A DNA stretch of 64,000 bases from contig NMRA01000237.1 of NCBI GenBank assembly GCA_002633005.1, positions 769 to 64,768 on the forward strand, given 5' to 3'. The notes under the pieces were generated by a model, which was not told the DNA's origin, did not search any database, and saw only the letters and a program-made list of their open reading frames with translations. The position numbers and the translations under genes are program-made. Position 1 is the first letter of the stretch. Every line of letters starts with the position of its first letter. Below, piece by piece: positions 21,501-31,704 of the stretch. Origin of the DNA: Phoronis australis (taxonomy: Eukaryota; Phoronida; Phoronidae).

Positions 21501-22052
21501 TACTTCGACACAGCCCTAGACCTACCGGAGCTAACTGTTTGGCCAGGACGAGATGAGTGTGTACCTGAGCTAGGAATCTCATTTTTTTATCAAAATATTT
21601 CGTTACAAGATTAGAAAAGCGTAAACAGTGCTATCGAGTCGACTTAGTCAGACACTATAGTGCATGTGTTGTCTGTAATCTATGACCTACTTTACTCCCG
21701 GAGTCCCACCAGTTGTGACCTACTTTTCATTTGGCGAAATTTAGCAGACGACAGAATAAAAATATCGGTGAATCTTCACTGATTGTATCCGAAAGATCAT
21801 GAAATCTATGGAATCGTACAGATAATTCGACTTTAAGGTACATACCCAGCTTTACATGCACATATCGTATCAGTGGCCTTGTCATTTGTCAGGTGAAGGT
21901 GGCCCCGAGGCCGAGGGATCCTTCGGATTTTTGCTGGCTCCTCGAGCTCTTATTTTTTCATCGTCACCTTTACAAATTCCCATATCATGAACGTACGATT
22001 CACTGGTGAAAAGCATCGCCTCTTGTCTCTGTCGATGCGTTTTCAAATAGAG
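18584..22052. repeat. Large imperfect palindrome, arms of about 1.5 kb
   Basis: Left arm 18584-20107 and right arm 20120-22052 are inverted copies around a 12-base spacer. The central 194 bp (20017-20210) is nearly perfect: GGGTAAAATGGCGGCTTGG at the left equals the inverse of CCAAGCCGCCATTTTACCC at the right. Outwards the arms diverge with substitutions and indels, yet landmarks pair in order: GAGCTATAGACTAAA with TTTAGTCTATAGCTC, GGCATGATCACT with AGTGATCATGCT, CATTTTTATTCTGCCGTC with its inverse near 21740. The right arm is longer mainly because a 313-bp element is inserted (21170-21482). No transposase is visible. It may be an inverted duplication or a very large fold-back element. Confidence 0.85.
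21170..21482. mobile_element. Inverted-repeat element (CAGTGGCGGAT family) inserted in the palindrome
   Basis: Ends are CATAGGCGGATTTGG at the left and CTAGATCCGCCACTG at the right. The flanks carry AATTC as a 5-bp direct repeat (21165-21169 and 21483-21487). The left arm of the palindrome has no such insert, so the element arrived after the inverted duplication. Interior text such as TTGGCTGCCGCAA is shared, inverted, with the copy at 26484-27499. Confidence 0.75.
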
Positions 22053-22699
22053 CAAAAACACTCATCGATTCCACCAGGAACGTCGTTTAGCGACAGTGTG
22101 TTTGCCTCTGACATCTTGTTCGAATGTCGGGTATCACATGACTTTTCGCATAGGGGCGGAGCTTGCGATAGGTCAATTGCATACAACCCGGGAAGTTCTG
22201 CTCGTCACCTCGCCGTGAAACTTGTATCAACATGTAGAGCTAAAGACCGGACGAGGTGCATGCTAAGTCTGGGAGTCAAACGGCATTCACCTTGCCCGTT
22301 ATAGCCGTTTAAGTGAAAAATAATCTAATTCTCCGCCTTTTGTTACAAACAAGTCTGTCGTCGTTTTGAAAACAGTACGCTCGTGACACCCGCACGCGCC
22401 ATTTCCAACAAATTTTGCGACATTTCTAGGGAGATGTTGACAGCTGCGCAGCAAAAAATTTTGTTCTGAAATTCGGTTTGCTGTTATTATTAAAATACTA
22501 GTAACGGAATGAAACCAGTTCCAATAATTTATTGTGACATGTACGCAACCTCGTGGAAGAACATTTGAATGAGGAATTGGCGAAACAAGAAACTGGCCAA
22601 TATGTGACGCAATATTTTATGGCGCCGAAGGCCAACGTAAAAGGTCGCTCCTCAACTTTAGCAGCAGAATAACGGTAGCACGCCAATTTTTCCAACACC

Positions 22700-22790
22700 G
22701 GTAAATAAATACACAAAACATACCGAGAGTGGCTGAAGTAATAGCCCACGAGACACTATTACGCGTATCGACCGAGTCCGAAGATCGAGG
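22700..22790. repeat. Fragment of the AGAGTGGCGTAGATGAAGTAAT repeat family
   Basis: CACAAAACATACCGAGAGTGG and the following ATTACGCGTATCGACC match the longer copy at 42430-42590. The palindromic copy at 25862-25990 is related. Confidence 0.55.
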
Positions 22791-22793
22791 TCG

Positions 22794-22880
22794 CAGTGGC
22801 TGATTTAGAGGGGCCAAGGGGGCCATGCCCCCCCCTCCTTAAAATTCTACCAGATACCATTTGGCAGTTTGGGTGCGAAA
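22794..22880. mobile_element. Truncated copy of the CAGTGGCGGAT family
   Basis: CAGTGGCTGATTTAGAGGGG followed by GGCCATGCCCCCC and CCATTTGGCAGTTTGGG matches, in inverse, the element at 45041-45196. Only one end is present. Confidence 0.6.
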
Positions 22881-23060
22881 TGCTGACTAGCACATGCGCG
22901 CAACCAGGGGGGCTCGAGGGTGAATAAACAAACCCTGTTAACCGTCTTTTTTTAGTCAAAAGGTCCGCAAACCCAAAAATTTCGAGACCACTGCATCCCT
23001 ACATTTTAGGCTGGACGCTCGCATCTACCAAAATTCTGGTTAATCCTGTGCCCTGCCCCC

Positions 23061-23092
23061 NNNNNNNNNNNNNNNNNNNNNNNNNNNNNNNN
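23061..23092. other. Assembly gap, 32 N
   Basis: A run of 32 unknown bases directly follows a C-run. It lies in the intron where an exon of the CNBD2-like gene is still missing. Confidence 0.95.
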
Positions 23093-23201
23093 ATTTAGTA
23101 TACAGCTTTGCGCCAAGGCTATGTGTTGTTCCATGAAACATTTAGATTGTGCGGTGCAAGATCATAGACATGAAGTAATAGGCAGGACCAATGCAATTTA
23201 C

Positions 23202-23265
23202 CTCAGTGACTGCAGGACTGACTTCTCTTGGTTACACTGTTCCTGTATATCAGTTGGCACGATTA
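23202..23265 (-). CDS. CNBD2-like gene, probable linker exon in CNB domain 2
   Basis: Acceptor ATTCGTTTACAG and donor CTGAG|GTAAAT enclose 64 bases. Entered with two bases, as the previous exon requires, the frame is open and encodes IVPTDIQEQCNQEKSVLQSL. It would lie in the variable insertion between early strands of the second CNB domain, so similarity cannot confirm it. It ends with two spare bases, whereas the next known exon (15608) starts in phase 0, so at least one exon is missing between them. Confidence 0.4.
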
Positions 23266-23989
23266 CTGTAAACGAATGGTAGTTAGAAAATCCTTGCTGT
23301 TCATCAGTTGTTTCGTCAAGCAAACATCGAAAATTTTACCTTTGTGGGGTCATTTTGAAGAAAGGTTGGCTTAAAGAAACATTTACGTCCTGTAGAAAGT
23401 CTTCTCAAACTCGCACATTTCTGAAGTTGTTGGAAGACCTACACTAAAATTTATTGCGCTGAGTCTTTTTACGGAGATCAAGAGACGTCATTATCACAGC
23501 GGACTGGGACAGCGATCATTCCGAGCAGTGCCGTCAGCAGACGTAGATACACGGTCTGTATAGTTCACTTCATTTCAGCACGAGTGAACAGTTACTATCT
23601 ATTCAATTTCAAGCGCTAGATTACCGAGAGACTTTCGCCTACGTGTCACTTTCTCTATTAGATGACTCACATCCTATCTACCGGGGCCCCGTTTCGTCAA
23701 AGGTCGTAAACCAAGTAGAAGCTAAGACTGTCGTAGGCAACGGAGCCTTGTTGCAAGAGCAAAATATTGTTACTCACGTTAACGCGGTCGCAGTTCATGT
23801 TCAACTTAACGCCTGCCTTTGAAAGCCTCGTTTATTGTTTATAACAAAATCAAGGTAAGGCCGTCTTAGCTAATTGACAACGTGTACGTTCTTTAATAAA
23901 ACGGGCCTCATTTGATAACCCAAATAATTAAGATCGCGTTGAAAATTAAGTGGTAGGTATGAGAAACGTGTCTACGATTGAATGCTTAC

Positions 23990-24119
23990 CAGAGGTAACT
24001 GAGGCGACGTTGGAAGACTTAACCAGCACAGCGAACTTGCCGATGTCCTCTGAGGCGACGATCCTCGTGGGTGGTGGACTCTCTGTCAAGTTAAGCTCCC
24101 GTATGACATCCACGCAACC
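23990..24119 (-). CDS. CNBD2-like gene, exon in CNB domain 2
   Basis: The exon begins after TCTAATGAAG in phase 0 and ends at ACCTCTG|GTAAGC, giving 43 codons plus one base. GCVDVIRELNL continues the strand that ends FVMK in the preceding exon, exactly as in the family's F-x-x-K-G-x-x-D-V-I-R-x-L segment. The remainder, ending KSSNVASVTS, is a family-variable insertion. Confidence 0.75.
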
Positions 24120-25008
24120 CTTCATTAGACAGTGTTGTAAATGCAGTTAACATATAAGCAACTATTCAACTTAACCACACACGGTTTGTACGTCATTTAT
24201 TCTAAAATATTCAAGTGCATTATGTACTGTCTGCTCTCTTCCGGACTGATGTGAACCCATGAAAGAAAATAGGCCAGTTTTGGACGATTTTTTTGTCGAA
24301 CTTGAGATCAGTAAGAAGAAATGTATGGGTATTTTGTGTGTCGTTTACTCTATGTGAGAACTATTCCATAGTATTTGTCCCCTCCGTTAACCATGAAAGT
24401 AGCACGGAGTTCAGTTCCACTAAAGAGGGGGGACTCTGTCATATCTTCACCAAAAGAAGACGAGAAATTGTTGAGTCGACTTTAGTTCATTAGTCAGAAA
24501 TGAGTATCTAGATATTCTTGGCAGACATTCTTGGTTGTTTCATGTCCAGGTGCCCCCCCCCCCCCAAACCCTTCGTAGCGTTTTATCTGGGTTGTGTTCT
24601 TGACATCTTTGAGTACTTTTAATTTTGTCAATTCCAATTGAACAGATACTTGATACCTTTTCTTGTAACGAGTGACAAGTACAGTGGAATTGCACGTGTA
24701 TTACCTCAACATGGGTGTAAATGAGTAGGCCTATGGGATGGCAGTTCATACCATAACCGAAATACGCTCTTTTAGACTGAATTACGTACACAACAGCCGG
24801 ACACCGGATAGCAAAAGGGGCACGATGCAAGAATCTTCGCGAAAACGCAAGATCACGTCAGGCGTCGTCATATGCTACAAGATTATACTAGTTTTACTTG
24901 CGAGGGTCTTAGATCTATGCAACGCTGTCCAGATAATTTTATGCATCACATATTTATTACCAAGTAACACTTTTGCTAGTCTCTCATGTGCAAATTTAGT
25001 CGAGTTAC

Positions 25009-25147
25009 CTTCATTACGAACGTAATCCAGCCGTCCTTTTGTGAATCCACGACTAAAGTGTTGTTGCGTCCAACATCGCAAGAATACACCTGCTTGACAA
25101 GCGTGTGTAGTTTCTCGTCTGACCAAGAACTGAACAGGTCCAATTTT
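25009..25147 (-). CDS. CNBD2-like gene, exon opening CNB domain 2
   Basis: Acceptor TTGAATACTTACAG and donor AATGAAG|GTAACT enclose one base plus 46 codons. LDLFSSWSDEKLHTL is the classic opening of a CNB domain (L-x-L-F-x-x-W-x-x-E-x-L), followed by NNTLVVDSQKDGWITFVMK, the first strand pair. Entry with one base completes the codon left by the exon at 27609-27763. The hydrophobic pattern and tryptophans match CNBD2 proteins. Confidence 0.85.
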
Positions 25148-25861
25148 CTGTAAGTATTCAAGGTCTCTTCACTGCTACTTAACGTCGCATGCAGGGCCAT
25201 CTTTGAAAACCTTTGTTTTGGTACAATTTAGCGTTCCTAAGTACACATGATAAGATATGGACCGAATGGGAGTGTTTTTATTCCATACGCGTTAAATCAG
25301 TCGAGTGCAATACGGCCATGTAATAATGTTTTCCGTATTCCCCTTCCGCACTACTTCAACAGTGCCCTCTGTCATGGAAAATTCAAAAGGTAGGTCAATG
25401 TCAACTCGACGTCGTAAGACGGTTCGATTATCAAACTTTCCCAAAATAGTTTAAAGTAATGCAATTCCAGAAGTGTAAATAACACTCAACATGCAATCAT
25501 GTCTCAGTGGTAACATCTGGAACAGGACTGTGAATTACATGACAGTTCTGTCTTAGTTTTCAATTGCTAAACGTTATATCGCCTGCAACTCAGACGCCGA
25601 TTCCTCGGTTACTACAATATCAAATATTGTTGTTATTTAACTATTTTCAGGAGATGTTACATATTCAATCCACACTTACCGTTGTTTTCATCTTTGTTAT
25701 CTCTTTTCAAGTAATAAATCCCTACATTTAAATCTGTTTCGTTTACTTTTGCAACCTAACGCGCACATATAGGATGTGATCCGCCAAGTTAACAGTCTGA
25801 GTGAAGTAAGCTCTACTTAAAAAATCGGCCGAAAAAAATAAAGAATTTGAAGCGCATGGTA

Positions 25862-25990
25862 TAAATACAAAACGTACCTCGATTGGCGTACATGAAGTAA
25901 TATCTCACTCGACATTCCGCATTTCGCGGAATAAAGTTTCATGGGATATTACTTCATCTACGCCACTCTCGATACATTTTGTGTATTTAT
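25862..25990. mobile_element. Palindromic short element (GAAGTAATAT family)
   Basis: AAATACAAAACG and TGGCGTACATGAAGTAATAT at the left are mirrored by ATATTACTTCATCTACGCCA and ATTTTGTGTATTT at the right, around a short middle with CCGCATTTCGCGGAA. Related text lies at 22700-22790 and 42430-42590, and the other end of that family (CCATACGCGTTAAATCAGTCGAG-like) at about 25285. Confidence 0.65.
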
Positions 25991-26483
25991 TGCCGATTTC
26001 TTAAAATATCTTACAGCTTGTTCAGGGTAGTAATAAATGAGGCACTGACGTATTGCTTCGTCTTGTGATCGCCTAAGGTATACACCATCAGGTCAATGGA
26101 AGCGGTACGGTTAATACGTATTTCCAGCGAGCACGAAAGCTGCGGCCAGGTTAGCGTTCCGTAGACCCAAGTCCTTGAGAAAAAGCTAGACCACGCAAGA
26201 TCACAAAAAAATCACGTGGTGAAAGGGGAGCGGTTCGTGAGTAAACACTAATGTTATTAACATAGCCTAGCAAAATGGCTGCCTCTGAAGTGATTGGAGT
26301 TGGAAATAAAATGTGAATAAAATTCGTTATCTCCATTACGTAAGCGAAAATTTTTCGTCACTAAGTCTTAGGTCTACGGAACTGAGGCAGCCCTGGGTTT
26401 AATTGACAGGCCCCCATCGATGGACATACTGAGTACAGAGATCAATGAGTACAGAATTAAAGGAGGCAATTAATGATGATATT

Positions 26484-27499
26484 CAGTGGCGGATCTAGGA
26501 TATCACAAGGGGGGGGCAACGTTTTGTCAGGCTGTAAGCATTTGCGCAAACTGAACCACGATTGTAGATGCCCATAGCTCCGATTGGGGGGAGGTCGGGA
26601 GGGGGGTTTGCCACCCTGCCGCCCAGAAAATTTTTCTGTTTTTACCTCTAAATATCAAGCATTTTCCTTGATTCTTGAAGTATTATTCAAGAAAAAAGGC
26701 AAAAAAAACGGAGAACGTGTCAAACAGGAAAAACTCCAAGTACCAAAGACTCGAATTCACGACCTGGCGGATAGAGCGCGGGTGCGTTTCCACTACACCA
26801 CCACGATTTAACTACTAATGTCATACTAAGAGACCTACTTGTTTATGGTCCACAGCGTTTGCGCGCGAAACCTAATTCTTGTTGTAATGCTTATTACACG
26901 TTTTATATTTTGTGCCATCAATTCTTAACAAATTTGTCGTATTTAAAATAGTCTTCAAATGCCCAAAAGACCAAATCCGTTTTTCGTGTTGGCAATAATG
27001 ACGGGATTGCTTTGGAAATCGTCTTAAGATAAGGTTTGACAAAGAGAGTATTGCGAGTTTTTGAGTGATTCACTAAGGCTTCGATTAAAATTCACATCTT
27101 ACCATCAGCTTCTGTTTTTTCATCGTCACTCAGGTTCCATTTTCTTTAAAAATGAAGTAAATTTTCTTCATTGCACAGTGGAGCAGACGACGGAAACGGA
27201 GTCGTTGTGGGCAGCGCCACTGCCGGTCGCCTGGGATATCGCGGGAGAGCCTATACTTAGCCATAGTTACGTTACGAATGCGCCGTGTTCCGAATTTGAC
27301 ACTTGAAATTGGATTTGACCCCCCCCCCCAAAAAAACTAAAACTGCACACATTTAAATCTTTTTTCATCTGTATAATTTTAATTACCGGGGTTAATTAAT
27401 AAACTCAACATTTCCCTACGCTTTTACTGTTTTATTTTTTTTGCGGCAGCCAAGGTGGGGGACCGGGCCCCCTGGGCCCCTCCCCTAAATCCGGCTATG
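26484..27499. mobile_element. Long copy of the CAGTGGCGGAT inverted-repeat family
   Basis: It begins CAGTGGCGGATCTAGGATA and ends CCCCTAAATCCGGCTATG. Both sides carry ATATT as a 5-bp direct repeat. End sequences match the 313-bp copy at 21170-21482 in opposite orientation, including GCGGCAGCCAAGG near one end. At just over 1 kb it is three times longer. The interior contains a tRNA-like segment (26742-26812) and no transposase that I can recognise. It sits in the intron between CNBD2-like exons 27609-27763 and 25009-25147. Confidence 0.65.
26742..26812 (-). repeat. tRNA-derived (SINE-like) segment
   Basis: On the minus strand GTGGTGTAGTGGAAACGC resembles a tRNA box A region, and GGTCGTGAATTCGAGTC resembles box B with about 35 bases between them. 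The arms do not form a full cloverleaf by eye, so it is not an intact tRNA gene. It may be the head of a SINE inserted within the larger element. Confidence 0.45.
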
Positions 27500-27608
27500 A
27501 TATTGTCACCTAATGTATTCGCTTCACTCGGACTGATTACGAAATAAGCGTGGGTATACGTGCTTCATGCAATTTGTACAAGCAACTAGTGAATGGAAGA
27601 CACAATAC

Positions 27609-27763
27609 CTGAAATAGCAGTATTTTCTGTTATAGTCAGCCGACAGCAACTTTAAAAGTCGATCTGTCTCGAGTTCGTAAAGGTCAACAGAAAACAACTC
27701 CGTTTCTTCAGCACAAACGACGGTGGCAAATCGTCTGCAGTTTGAAGTCATTAGCGCCATTTC
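27609..27763 (-). CDS. CNBD2-like gene, exon with the phosphate-binding cassette of CNB domain 1
   Basis: Acceptor TTGATTATTTCAG and donor CTATTTCAG|GTATTG bound 51 codons plus two bases. With RFG from the preceding exon, the start EMALMTSNCRRFATVVC gives F-G-E-x-A-L-x...R-R-x-A-T-V, the phosphate-binding cassette with the glutamate that binds the ribose 2'-OH and the arginine that binds the phosphate. EETELFSVDLYEL then forms the last strand and the C-helix. This domain therefore looks able to bind a cyclic nucleotide. Confidence 0.85.
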
Positions 27764-27904
27764 CTGAAATAATCAATTAATTATGTTCAGTTTTCACCGC
27801 ACTGAATGATATGTGGGGCTCGGCATGATTCGACCCCAAATTTGGAAATGCGAGCTGAGAATTTGGCCAATTCGCTTTAATCCCAGGTGTGCTACTTGAA
27901 GATT

Positions 27905-27965
27905 CAAACTCAAGTCGCATCACTCGAACGGGAAAATTAGGTGCTACGACACAGAACCGCCCTAA
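27905..27965 (-). repeat. Weak tRNA-like segment
   Basis: On the minus strand GGTTCTGTGTCGTAGCACC could be a box A remnant and ACTTGAGTTTGAATCTTC a box B. Spacing is about right, but paired stems are poor. It may be a SINE head fragment. Confidence 0.25.
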
Positions 27966-29078
27966 CAGAGCTTTTGGTCGTCAAATTTTTGTGACCAGTG
28001 ATCTATGTAAGTGAGCTGAGTTGGAATTGCGAGCGGCACTCTTACGTTGCAAACGACGACTTGGTAATTTTCACACTGCCGTGAGCTGATACGACCATGT
28101 GAACGCACGATCGTTTCAGAGGCAAAGAAGTCTCGGAATAGTAATCAGGCATACCTCCGTAACGCGTGACGCCGACAAGACACTTTTGGCAAGAAATCTT
28201 TCCTGAATTTTCTCCCGTAAATGGACATTCCATTGTCGCCGAAAAATCGCTCCTGGCCGACGACCATTTTGCCGACCTAGGCTAATAAGGTCCCGAGCTT
28301 ACTCGCAAAACCATCACCTTTCACTCTAGTGATTATGCGTAGTCTTGCTAACCAATCCGCCAGTCTCGCAAAAAAGAACACCTCTGCCGAAAACTTTCCT
28401 CGCAAAGTCACTTCAGTGAATCTAAACTTAACTTGCAGGAAACAGGATAAAGTATAATGGTGTTGGTCCGAGTGTAAATCGCTCCGAGTATTCAGCGGAC
28501 TTGAAGAATTGTGTACAGTGCCACCCTGCGCTGCCAAGGTTAATTAGTCTAAGAAGAGCGTCCAATACTTCGTGTTGGACAGTATTGTGGAGTAGTAGAC
28601 ATTCGAAGCAACAGACACCCGGACGAATAAGCCTTTGGACCAGCGGACCTTCGGGCAATGTTGTGATTCCAGTAGTAAATAGATTTGAAAAAGGTCCTAT
28701 GAACACCGAAGGATCCACACTGTGGGCCGGATCAACCAGAGGATCGCTTATTTCCCAAGAATTTTTAGAGGAGCATGGTTTTTGCTTCCATCCGATTTAT
28801 TCCCGATGTCAATCTGAACACAATGGTTTCTGTTGAGACAAACAATGTAGGGACTAATTTAGTTGGACAAAATTGTATATTGTTCTTAATTATCTCTAAG
28901 AAATCGTCCGTTGTAAAGATGACATATAAAGGCCTCATGGATGTTGATGCTAAAACAGTCTGTTAAGTTGTTCCCATACATGATTCTGATAGAAATGAAA
29001 TGACCTCGTTCTAACTTCGCATGAGCTCCTATTGCAAATTCGCAAACATTCAAAAAGTAGGAACTAAAAAAAACTTAC

Positions 29079-29154
29079 CCCAAAGCGGTCACCTTTCGTC
29101 AGTGAGGTCATCTCCAGCTGGTGGATCATGTTTAATGTAGCATGTGAAATCGTT
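29079..29154 (-). CDS. CNBD2-like gene, exon in CNB domain 1 (KGDRFG)
   Basis: Acceptor CCATTTACCCCACAG and donor TTTGGG|GTAAGT bound one base plus 25 codons. The last residues, LTKGDRFG, are the strand and turn just before the phosphate-binding cassette, and they join EMALM of the next exon exactly in phase 0. Entry requires a preceding exon ending with two spare bases; the exon at 30662-30723 ends with one, so a short exon in between is missing. Confidence 0.8.
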
Positions 29155-29467
29155 CTGTGGGGGTAAATGGCTACCGTGCCAGAGTATACAAAGTACAGCC
29201 TGGTACCGCGCTGCCCTTTTCGAACTATAACGCGCCCTCTGTTGTACCTACAACCAGAGAAGCTTCAGGGGCTGTAGCGATGGCAGTGACAACTGTTACC
29301 TTCATATCTGGTACCATGTGTTGCTATCGAGTTCTTTATGATTTGGGCATCCTATTTAGTTGTTCGCTTGACCTAGACCGGGGTCTCGAAATTATTTTTG
29401 ACATTTTCCGTTCTACTTTTGTGTATCGTATTCGATCACTGTCTAATCGTGGCTATATTTGATGACC

Positions 29468-29590
29468 ACAACCACCACCACCACTACCGCCACCACTACC
29501 GCTAATAATAACAATAATAATAGTAATAATAATGATAATAGTAATAGTAATAATAGTAATAGTAATAACAATAATGATAATAATAATCAG
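29468..29590. repeat. Trinucleotide repeats: CCA-rich then AAT/ATG-rich
   Basis: An interrupted CCA/CCG tract of about 40 bases is followed by about 85 bases of AAT, AAC, AGT and GAT triplets. It is intronic and not part of any exon I could define. Confidence 0.9.
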
Positions 29591-29705
29591 ACCGGATTTA
29601 CGGAGTGCTGTAAGTACTAAGCAATTATTACTGGGTTACGGACCTGGTAAATCTTCTGAACTCCCCGTGAGTATACAATGGGTGCAACCGTTGGACTAAA
29701 CACTC

Positions 29706-30031
29706 CAGGTTAACAGCACTGTGTAAAGCATAATATACTACAGCACAGGTTAACAGCAATGTGTAAACCATAATATACTATAACACAGGTTAACAGCACT
29801 GCGTAAGCCATAACATACTATTGCACAGGTTATCAGCACTATGTAAATCATAAAAAACAGCACAGGTTAACAGGACTGTGTTAACCATGATATACTATAG
29901 TACAGGTTAACAGCGCTATGTATATCATAATATACTATAGCAGAGGCTAACATTACTGTGTAGACCATAATATACTACAGTACAGGTTAACAGCACAGTG
30001 TAAATCATAATTTACTATAGCACGGGTTAAC
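29706..30031. repeat. Minisatellite, 40-bp unit, eight copies
   Basis: The word CAGGTTAACAGCACTGTGTAA and the following CATAATATACTA recur with starts at 29706, 29746, 29786, 29826, 29863, 29903, 29943 and 29983, then a partial ninth. The spacing is 40 bases except one 37-base unit. Copies differ by a few substitutions. Each unit carries GTTAAC, a HindII/HpaI-type palindrome, but no known function. Confidence 0.9.
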
Positions 30032-30661
30032 GGACCATCCATTGGAGTTCGCACAAATATACCGGAAAATGTCCTAAATAATTTCGCGTTTGATTTCAAG
30101 TACAGATTAGACTGGGGGCCAAGGTCTCTTTATGTGACCCAAAGATCTAGAGACACCATAACTACTACAGACAGGACTAGGATTACCTATTCATTTTAGT
30201 GAACGATATTTGTAAGCACAAACTTTTCTCTAAAGACGCCCGTTTAGCTCATTTGTTCGTTTCACTTGAAGCAGAACAACGTCACCAAGTATCAAACCTA
30301 TACTCATGTTGGGATTGGGGTTTGGTGAATATCTCTCAAAACGAGGCTATTTGGCTACATTTTGTAATCTTTATAAAATCCGATCCGATACGTATATTTT
30401 AACATTTCAAACTGTCAGTTACTTTTCTAATTTTTGGAGAAGTCCTTAGACTTGTATTCGTTCAGTTGCAGGTCAAAGACTTTAATTGTATCTTTTTAGT
30501 AACCTTCAGGAGGTGCGAAAATAAATGCACACTTGTAGTTAAACTAAAATTAAGTAGCACGTTATGGCACAAGTTTCGCTAGTTTAGGTTTAGAAAACAT
30601 ACACTTCATGTTCATCAGACGTAGACACACCAAGCTGATATGTATGCCCCTTTCGAATGAC

Positions 30662-30723
30662 CTTGTCCATCATAGATCAAGCAATAACCAGATGTCATAT
30701 GTATCCACGCAATTTCCCGTTTA
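30662..30723 (-). CDS. CNBD2-like gene, probable exon in CNB domain 1
   Basis: Acceptor GCAAG and a weak donor CAAG|GTCATT bound one base plus 20 codons plus one base. KREIAWIHMTSGYCLIYDGQ fits the early strands of a CNB domain, where R-x-I/V ... G-x-x-F-Y-x-I-Y-x-G is usual. Entry phase agrees with the exon at 30794-30957. The acceptor lacks a good pyrimidine tract and the donor is poor, so borders are less certain than the match itself. Confidence 0.5.
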
Positions 30724-30793
30724 CTTGCTGCTATGATAAACCGTTTTACACAGGCAACTACCATCAAAATACATAAAACATTACTTTCCTTAC

Positions 30794-30957
30794 TTTTCGA
30801 AACGGAAGTATCGACAGAGCTCATCTTTCAACAAATCCTCACACACACTAAAGCCTTGGAAGTTTTGCATGGCCCGTTTCACCAAATCTATGTTTTCTCT
30901 TGTCCTCTCGCGAGGTGGCTTTTCTAGTACTTTGAGCAAGTTCTTTGGGCAAGCGCA
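30794..30957 (-). CDS. CNBD2-like gene, exon leading into CNB domain 1
   Basis: Acceptor GTCTTCAATATTGCAG and donor CGAAAA|GTAAGG bound 54 codons plus two bases. LEKPPRERTRENIDLV followed by NFQGFSVCEDLLKDEL and RYFRFE is the family's helical approach to the first CNB domain: P-x-x-R-T, a helix, then L-x-x-L-x-R-Y-x-x-F. It joins the exon at 34066-34308 in phase 0. Confidence 0.8.
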
Positions 30958-31578
30958 CTGCAATATTGAAGACGACAATTTGGGACCCATTCCGTAACGC
31001 AAGTTACCTCGCGAGTGAACAGTAGTACAGCCACGTGGTTCGCCTGTATTGCATTGTGGTGTCTCGTGAAGACTTGCGTGATCTCGCATACCTCGCAAGA
31101 AACTAATTCAGGATGACACTATTTGCATAATTCTTCAGAAAGTTTTAGATCTACGAACACCTACACAGTGCCACGAAATTTTGGCGGGAACCAGTCAGTC
31201 ACCAGTCCCCAGTAAAAGGAGCCAACCCGCACAGCAACGTTGAGAAAAGTATTACCATTGATAGAACTGGAGGAATGGAATACCCACTCCCGTGCGTGAT
31301 CAATGCATTCTATTGTTTGAGACTGGCCGCAAGAATCCGCACTATGTCTGCTCGACTGAGTTTTGATCGAATGTTGTAGATATCAAATGAAGACTAATTT
31401 CATTGCTTTATTTTCGTTTTGTCATTTTTATTCCTAACAGAGTGATCACGTGAGACTACTGAGGCACTGCTCATTCTTTACACAATCCGACCCGTGGTCC
31501 TAGCTGGATGCCGGGAATTCTCTATAAGGAATCTCTCAACAAGACATTTTTGTTTGTTACAGAAGTATAGGGAAAGGG

Positions 31579-31597
31579 GTGTGTGTTTTTGTGTGTG

Positions 31598-31637
<40 letters not shown>

Positions 31638-31659
31638 GTGTGCGTATGCGCGTACGTGC

Positions 31660-31694
<35 letters not shown>

Positions 31695-31704
31695 GATGCG
31701 TGTA
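31579..31704. repeat. GT/AC microsatellite with GC interruptions
   Basis: About 125 bases of GT dinucleotides with scattered GC and AT interruptions. The apparent long frames of V/C or H/T on both strands are by-products. Confidence 0.95.

Noticed and set aside
23270-23480. Minus-strand text FRCLLDETTDEQQ, reminiscent of hAT transposase
   Set aside because: The match is a handful of residues, the surrounding frames are closed, and part of it overlaps a better-supported exon candidate of the CNBD2-like gene.
28046-28085. A 40-base segment with AHGSVKITKSSFA between splice-like borders, first taken as an exon of CNB domain 1
   Set aside because: It lies after the KGDRFG exon (29079-29154) in transcript order, while its strand should come before it, and its phases do not fit either neighbour.
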